Assembly (NCBI GenBank): GCA_008501825.1
Contig: QQUA01000002.1
Location: forward strand, 296,695 to 360,694
Direction of reading: 5' to 3'
Source: Planctomycetota bacterium
GTDB taxonomy: Bacteria; Planctomycetota; UBA1135
DNA length: 64,000 nt
Below the pieces are notes generated by a model. It did not search any database. It was not told where the DNA came from and was given only the letters and a program-made list of their open reading frames with translations. Made by a program: the position numbers and the translations under genes. Below are positions 62,001 through 64,000 of this stretch, in pieces. Each line of letters begins with the position of its first letter. Within the stretch, counting starts at the first letter, position 1.

Positions 62001-62441
62001 CTCTTCGGAGGAAACGCCGCCGAAGGCCATCGCATCTTTTTGGAAAAAGCCGAAGTCGAGTGCCAGCGCTGCCATGCTTTGGGAGAAGCCCAGGCTGCCG
62101 CCATTGGACCGGCTTTGGATGGAATTGCTGCTCGACAAAACCGGAAATACTTCCTGCAGTCCATCGTCAGTCCCAACGAAGTCATCGCCGAAGGTTATGA
62201 AAGCGTGCTAATCATGTTGAAAGGTGGCAAAGACGTGCAAGGACGCTTGCTGCAAGAAACCGAAAACGCCCTGACCTTGGAAGTGTTGGAGGGAGAGAAA
62301 ACTCGGAAAGTCGAAGTTTCCAAGGATCAGGTTCGCGACCGATTCGGCGGCTTGTCCGCCATGCCGGCCAATCTTTCGGAATTCCTCAACCGGGAGGAAT
62401 TACGCGATTTGGTCGAGTTTCTAGCTTCCTTGAAGGAATAA
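59010..62441 (+). CDS. PVC-type membrane-bound dehydrogenase fused to HEAT repeats and cytochrome c
   Basis: A 1143-residue exported protein. After a signal-anchor (about residues 23-50) a propeller follows, starting LALPDGFQATLFAAEPLMANP and including FVAETYRQE, DSDGDGRADLSTVYADGF and LGPDGWLYFSIGDRGYHL, the PVC-type membrane-bound dehydrogenase domain. Residues 480-980 are HEAT-like repeats (DDSARVRYFAALALGKLG, DDGEPQVRSAAARALSELEP). The C-terminal domain has one haem c site at Cys1018 (VECQRCHALG) and the PVC cytochrome features QSIVSPNEVIAEGYES and LRDLVEFLASLKE. Such fusions are nearly limited to Planctomycetota and Verrucomicrobiota. Role: probably periplasmic sugar or polyol oxidation with electron transfer through haem, by inference. 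The exact start is uncertain. Confidence 0.88.
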   Translation: MGNPEFDSRSRIDLPPIQNLSPPPHPLLLSSTSLLQGGLIALLLPWASLPSTAQETGAHGFQAPVAEATPETEKSSGGLALPDGFQATLFAAEPLMANPVAFCFDEQGRCFVAETYRQETAGVPDNRAHRYWIPDDLAAQTVADRRAMYLKHHPEYAEAWTRQHDLIRRLVDSDGDGRADLSTVYADGFNDLLDGTGAGLLAVGDSLYYTCIPHLWRLQDADGDGAAESRESLHYGYGVRVALRGHDLHGLTLGPDGWLYFSIGDRGYHLELDDRTLADPGSGAVFRCRLDGSGLEIFATGLRNPQELAFDDFGNLFTGDNNCDAGDRARFLYLVEGGETGWRMNFQYRGDRGPWMPEKWWWTRHPGQAAFLIPPIAHVGSGPSGLVHYPGTGFPDEFQNNFFLCDFLGGRSHSSVRRLQVEPEGAGYRLVKNEVLIGNVLATDVDFGPDSAMYVSDWVAGWTGTGRGRLHRIRPVDFQAEAAIAETKSLLAADFSTKTSEALALLLNHRDQRLRLKAQFTLAARGATAAPYFQAVAEGRGKGLGRLHAIWGLGQLAANRPALAEPLVSLCQDPYVEARAQSCKVLGEVGYPPAYPQLIHALRDDSARVRYFAALALGKLGKQEALPAIMAMVEANEDRDLYLRHAGVMACTWIGAADAVQDYLAHPSAAVRMVVLLAQRRWQDPGIAAFLNDPEPLLQIEAARAIYDGPILEAFPALAATLNHNVFGSDQTLLEPWIRRAVAANDRLSQAEHAEALAAFAANPQAAPAYRAVALRNLRDWLQAPATEQVLNLHWPRPERQRQDLIPVLEGLLPKLLAEPTGTELQALAAETAGRFSLRSCQAPLLELSQSAGAAPKARVAALQALRSCSSDGFAHAVQALLDDGEPQVRSAAARALSELEPEAALEVLDQALAQGSSRERQLALRTLTAMKNPEADRLLLRSWQRWQQNQWGDEVLLELIDAAEQRGQDHPPLAEALTLYQQSWPEEGGLAPYRFALFGGNAAEGHRIFLEKAEVECQRCHALGEAQAAAIGPALDGIAARQNRKYFLQSIVSPNEVIAEGYESVLIMLKGGKDVQGRLLQETENALTLEVLEGEKTRKVEVSKDQVRDRFGGLSAMPANLSEFLNREELRDLVEFLASLKE

Positions 62442-62451
62442 CGGCATCCCC

Positions 62452-63414
62452 ATGACTGCTCCCGTTCTCGCCGGTTTGGATTTAGGCGGAACCAAAATCG
62501 GCGTTTGCCTCGGCGATGAAACCGGCAAAGTAATTGCAGCGGCTCGGCTGGCGACCCAAGCGGAAGCTTCCCCCGAACCGCAATTGCGATACTGCATCCA
62601 GCAATTCCGGGAAATGGAAGCGAAAACTTCTTTAGCCGCGCCGGCGGCTTTGGGCATCGCAGCACCCGGCCCCCTGGACCCTCAAAAAGGCTGCTTGCTG
62701 GAAGTCCCGAACATGCCGGCATGGCAAGGTTTTCCTCTTCGCGATTTTCTCGCCGACCACCTTGCCTGCCCGGTGAACATGGCCAACGATGCCAATGCAA
62801 GCGTCCTGGCAGAAGCCTATTGGGGAGCCGCACAAGACGTAGACAACGCGGTCTTTTTAACCATGAGTACCGGCATGGGCGCCGGGTTGCTGCTCGACCG
62901 CCGGGTTTATGAGGGGCAGCTTTGCATGGCCGGCGAAATCGGCCACATTCGATTGAGCGAAGACGGACCGGTGGGTTTCGGCAAGGCCGGCTCGGTGGAA
63001 GGTTATTTAAGTGGCCCCGGCATGGTGCAAGTCGCTTTGGCCGAGGCTTTGGCTTGCCGGCAACGGGGCGAGAAAACCGAAATCCCGAAGGACGCCTCCC
63101 GATGGCGAACCGAAGATTTCTTGGCTCTAGCCCGAAAGGGCGATCCGGCGGCGCTTCGAGCCTTGGACCGAATCGGAGCCAAACTCGGCCAGCTCGCCGC
63201 TTTATTGGCTGATTTGCTTAACCCCGATGTCTTGATCCTTGGCACCATCGGCAGCGCCCACCTGGATCTTTTTGAGCCACGCCTGCGCCGGGTTTTAGAC
63301 CAAGAAGCCTTACCGCAAACCGCCGCTCATTTGCAAATCCGGCCTTCAGGCTTAAGCGATCGCGGCAATCAAACCGCCTTGGCTTTAGCGCGGCAGCAAC
63401 TTTGGTATGAATGA
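62452..63414 (+). CDS. ROK family protein (glucokinase-like)
   Basis: A 320-residue sugar kinase or regulator of the ROK family. The phosphate-binding loop GLDLGGTKIG is at residues 8-17, the sugar-site segment NMANDANASVLAEAYWG around 107-123, the second ATP loop STGMGAGLLLD, and the GEIGHI motif near 160. The zinc-binding Cys cluster normal in ROK enzymes (CGCGRxGC) is replaced by VGFGKAGSVEGYLSG, so it cannot bind that zinc. No DNA-binding domain is present, so it is likelier a kinase for glucose or an amino sugar. It lies 10 bp after the PVC dehydrogenase gene and is probably co-transcribed with it. Confidence 0.88.
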   Translation: MTAPVLAGLDLGGTKIGVCLGDETGKVIAAARLATQAEASPEPQLRYCIQQFREMEAKTSLAAPAALGIAAPGPLDPQKGCLLEVPNMPAWQGFPLRDFLADHLACPVNMANDANASVLAEAYWGAAQDVDNAVFLTMSTGMGAGLLLDRRVYEGQLCMAGEIGHIRLSEDGPVGFGKAGSVEGYLSGPGMVQVALAEALACRQRGEKTEIPKDASRWRTEDFLALARKGDPAALRALDRIGAKLGQLAALLADLLNPDVLILGTIGSAHLDLFEPRLRRVLDQEALPQTAAHLQIRPSGLSDRGNQTALALARQQLWYE

Positions 63415-63642
63415 AATATTTCCAGTCATGATCCAGGAGCTGAAATGATTGCATGAGAAATCCACTTGGATTAGCCAAAGAAAAGCGACTTCCTAACAAA
63501 TGCATGATAACGGAAGCAGCTTAACACCTTCGCCCACCAAAGCAGAGGAATCTTACAAATGCTTCCAAAGTATAAAGATTCTGGCTATATAATGACGCAC
63601 TCACCACCGAACCCACCGGAAGATTGACCTTGAGATTCCCAA
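63415..63642. other. AT-rich intergenic region before the partial gene
   Basis: 228 bp of lower GC content than the genes to the left, with a TATAAT at 63588-63593 that may be a -10 element (no clear -35). No repeat or RNA gene is visible. Confidence 0.4.
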
Positions 63643-64000
63643 ATGAAGTCTTTTATTAATGGAGAAAAATGGCGAGCACTCCAAAGATCTAAGTTTCGGA
63701 AGAGGCTTGCTAGAGAAAGGAGACACAGAAAAGACCTACAAAGACAACGAAAGCAAAAGAAATTTTATTCTTCGGTGCCAACAGTTAAACTTCCTGAAGA
63801 TTTCTCACTCACTGGGAATCCCCAAGAAACCCTTGGCGCCTTTTTAAAGATCCAACGACGAGCTCGAAAGAATAGAAAGGTCCACATTGACTTTCAACCT
63901 GTCCAAAAAATTCGCCTTGGAGCCCTTGCCTATTTACTTTCAATATGGGAACTTGAAACGGCAACGAGACCAGGACTCAAATTTCATGGGAACAAGCCGG
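63643..64000 (+). CDS. Uncharacterised protein with basic N-terminus and STAS-like segment, 3' end outside the window
   Basis: From the ATG at 63643, 119 codons stay open to the window edge. The first 45 residues are strongly basic (KFRKRLARERRHRKDLQRQR). Then follow LPEDFSLTGNPQETLGAFLK, KVHIDFQPVQKIRLGALAYL and FHGNKP. The pattern of N-P-E/Q-E-T, a strand ending in I-D-F, and a G-N-x-P motif is that of a family of bacterial proteins with a STAS-like fold, often found in accessory regions next to ATPase-like domains. The codons are AT-richer than its neighbours, suggesting transfer. Function not known. Confidence 0.6.
   Translation, partial: MKSFINGEKWRALQRSKFRKRLARERRHRKDLQRQRKQKKFYSSVPTVKLPEDFSLTGNPQETLGAFLKIQRRARKNRKVHIDFQPVQKIRLGALAYLLSIWELETATRPGLKFHGNKP

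Noticed and set aside
1..64000. CRISPR array
   Set aside because: No regularly spaced repeats of 24-40 bp were seen anywhere in the window.

Overview
The window looks like chromosome from a moderately GC-rich, Gram-negative-type bacterium, most likely a free-living member of the Planctomycetota or a close relative. The best taxonomic pointer is a fusion of a PVC-type membrane-bound dehydrogenase propeller, HEAT repeats and a C-terminal cytochrome c at 59010-62441. Supporting signs are the abundance of exported proteins and lipoproteins, a five-haem cytochrome next to a secreted NHL propeller, a CotH-kinase/lamin-tail protein, DUF3500 and exported TIM-barrel enzymes. No rRNA, tRNA or CRISPR array was recognised, so the assignment is an inference.

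Layout. 1-6.9 kb: a partial gluconolactonase-like lipoprotein, an M13 metallopeptidase, an alkaline-ceramidase-like membrane protein, a Tat-exported aldo/keto reductase and small membrane proteins, one with a caspase-like H/C pattern. 6.9-8.04 kb: a complete insertion sequence with 26-bp inverted repeats, wedged exactly between the stop codons of two convergent genes. 8-18.4 kb: multihaem cytochrome plus propeller, penicillin acylase-type hydrolase overlapping a radical SAM gene, gamma-glutamyltransferase, and a three-gene lipoprotein cluster. 18.5-25.3 kb: a large exported protein with a transglutaminase-like core, a nitrilase-family amidohydrolase, a ChaN-like lipoprotein, a minimal SET protein, a thioredoxin-fold protein interrupted by an in-frame TGA at the active-site Cys position, and DUF3500. 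25.4-37 kb: S9 peptidase and exported SurE in tandem, an 1115-residue multidomain exported protein, and the VTC / DUF4956 / HlyD / CotH cluster. 37-50 kb: sugar isomerase, ClC channel, FAD oxidoreductase, GH39-like enzyme, epoxide-hydrolase-like protein, CobW GTPase, a candidate small RNA with promoter and terminator, an LRR protein, M3 peptidase and DUF309. 50.3-51.8 kb: a TIR-DUF2188 gene followed 8 bp later by a TIR/deoxyribosyltransferase-like gene. 51.8-63.4 kb: OPT transporter, PepN, chorismate synthase, two paralogous lipoproteins, the PVC dehydrogenase-cytochrome and a ROK kinase. From 63.4 kb the DNA turns AT-rich and a different-looking gene runs off the edge.

How the genes fit together: the set is dominated by periplasmic or surface hydrolases of peptides and amides (M13, M3, M1, S9, penicillin acylase, GGT) plus an OPT oligopeptide transporter, which suggests a protein- or peptide-scavenging heterotroph with periplasmic redox proteins. 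The most notable observation is the probable selenoprotein at 23088-24140: the TGA lies in a W-U-G-P-C redox motif, the reading frame stays open for 289 codons beyond it, and a hairpin at bacterial-SECIS distance follows.
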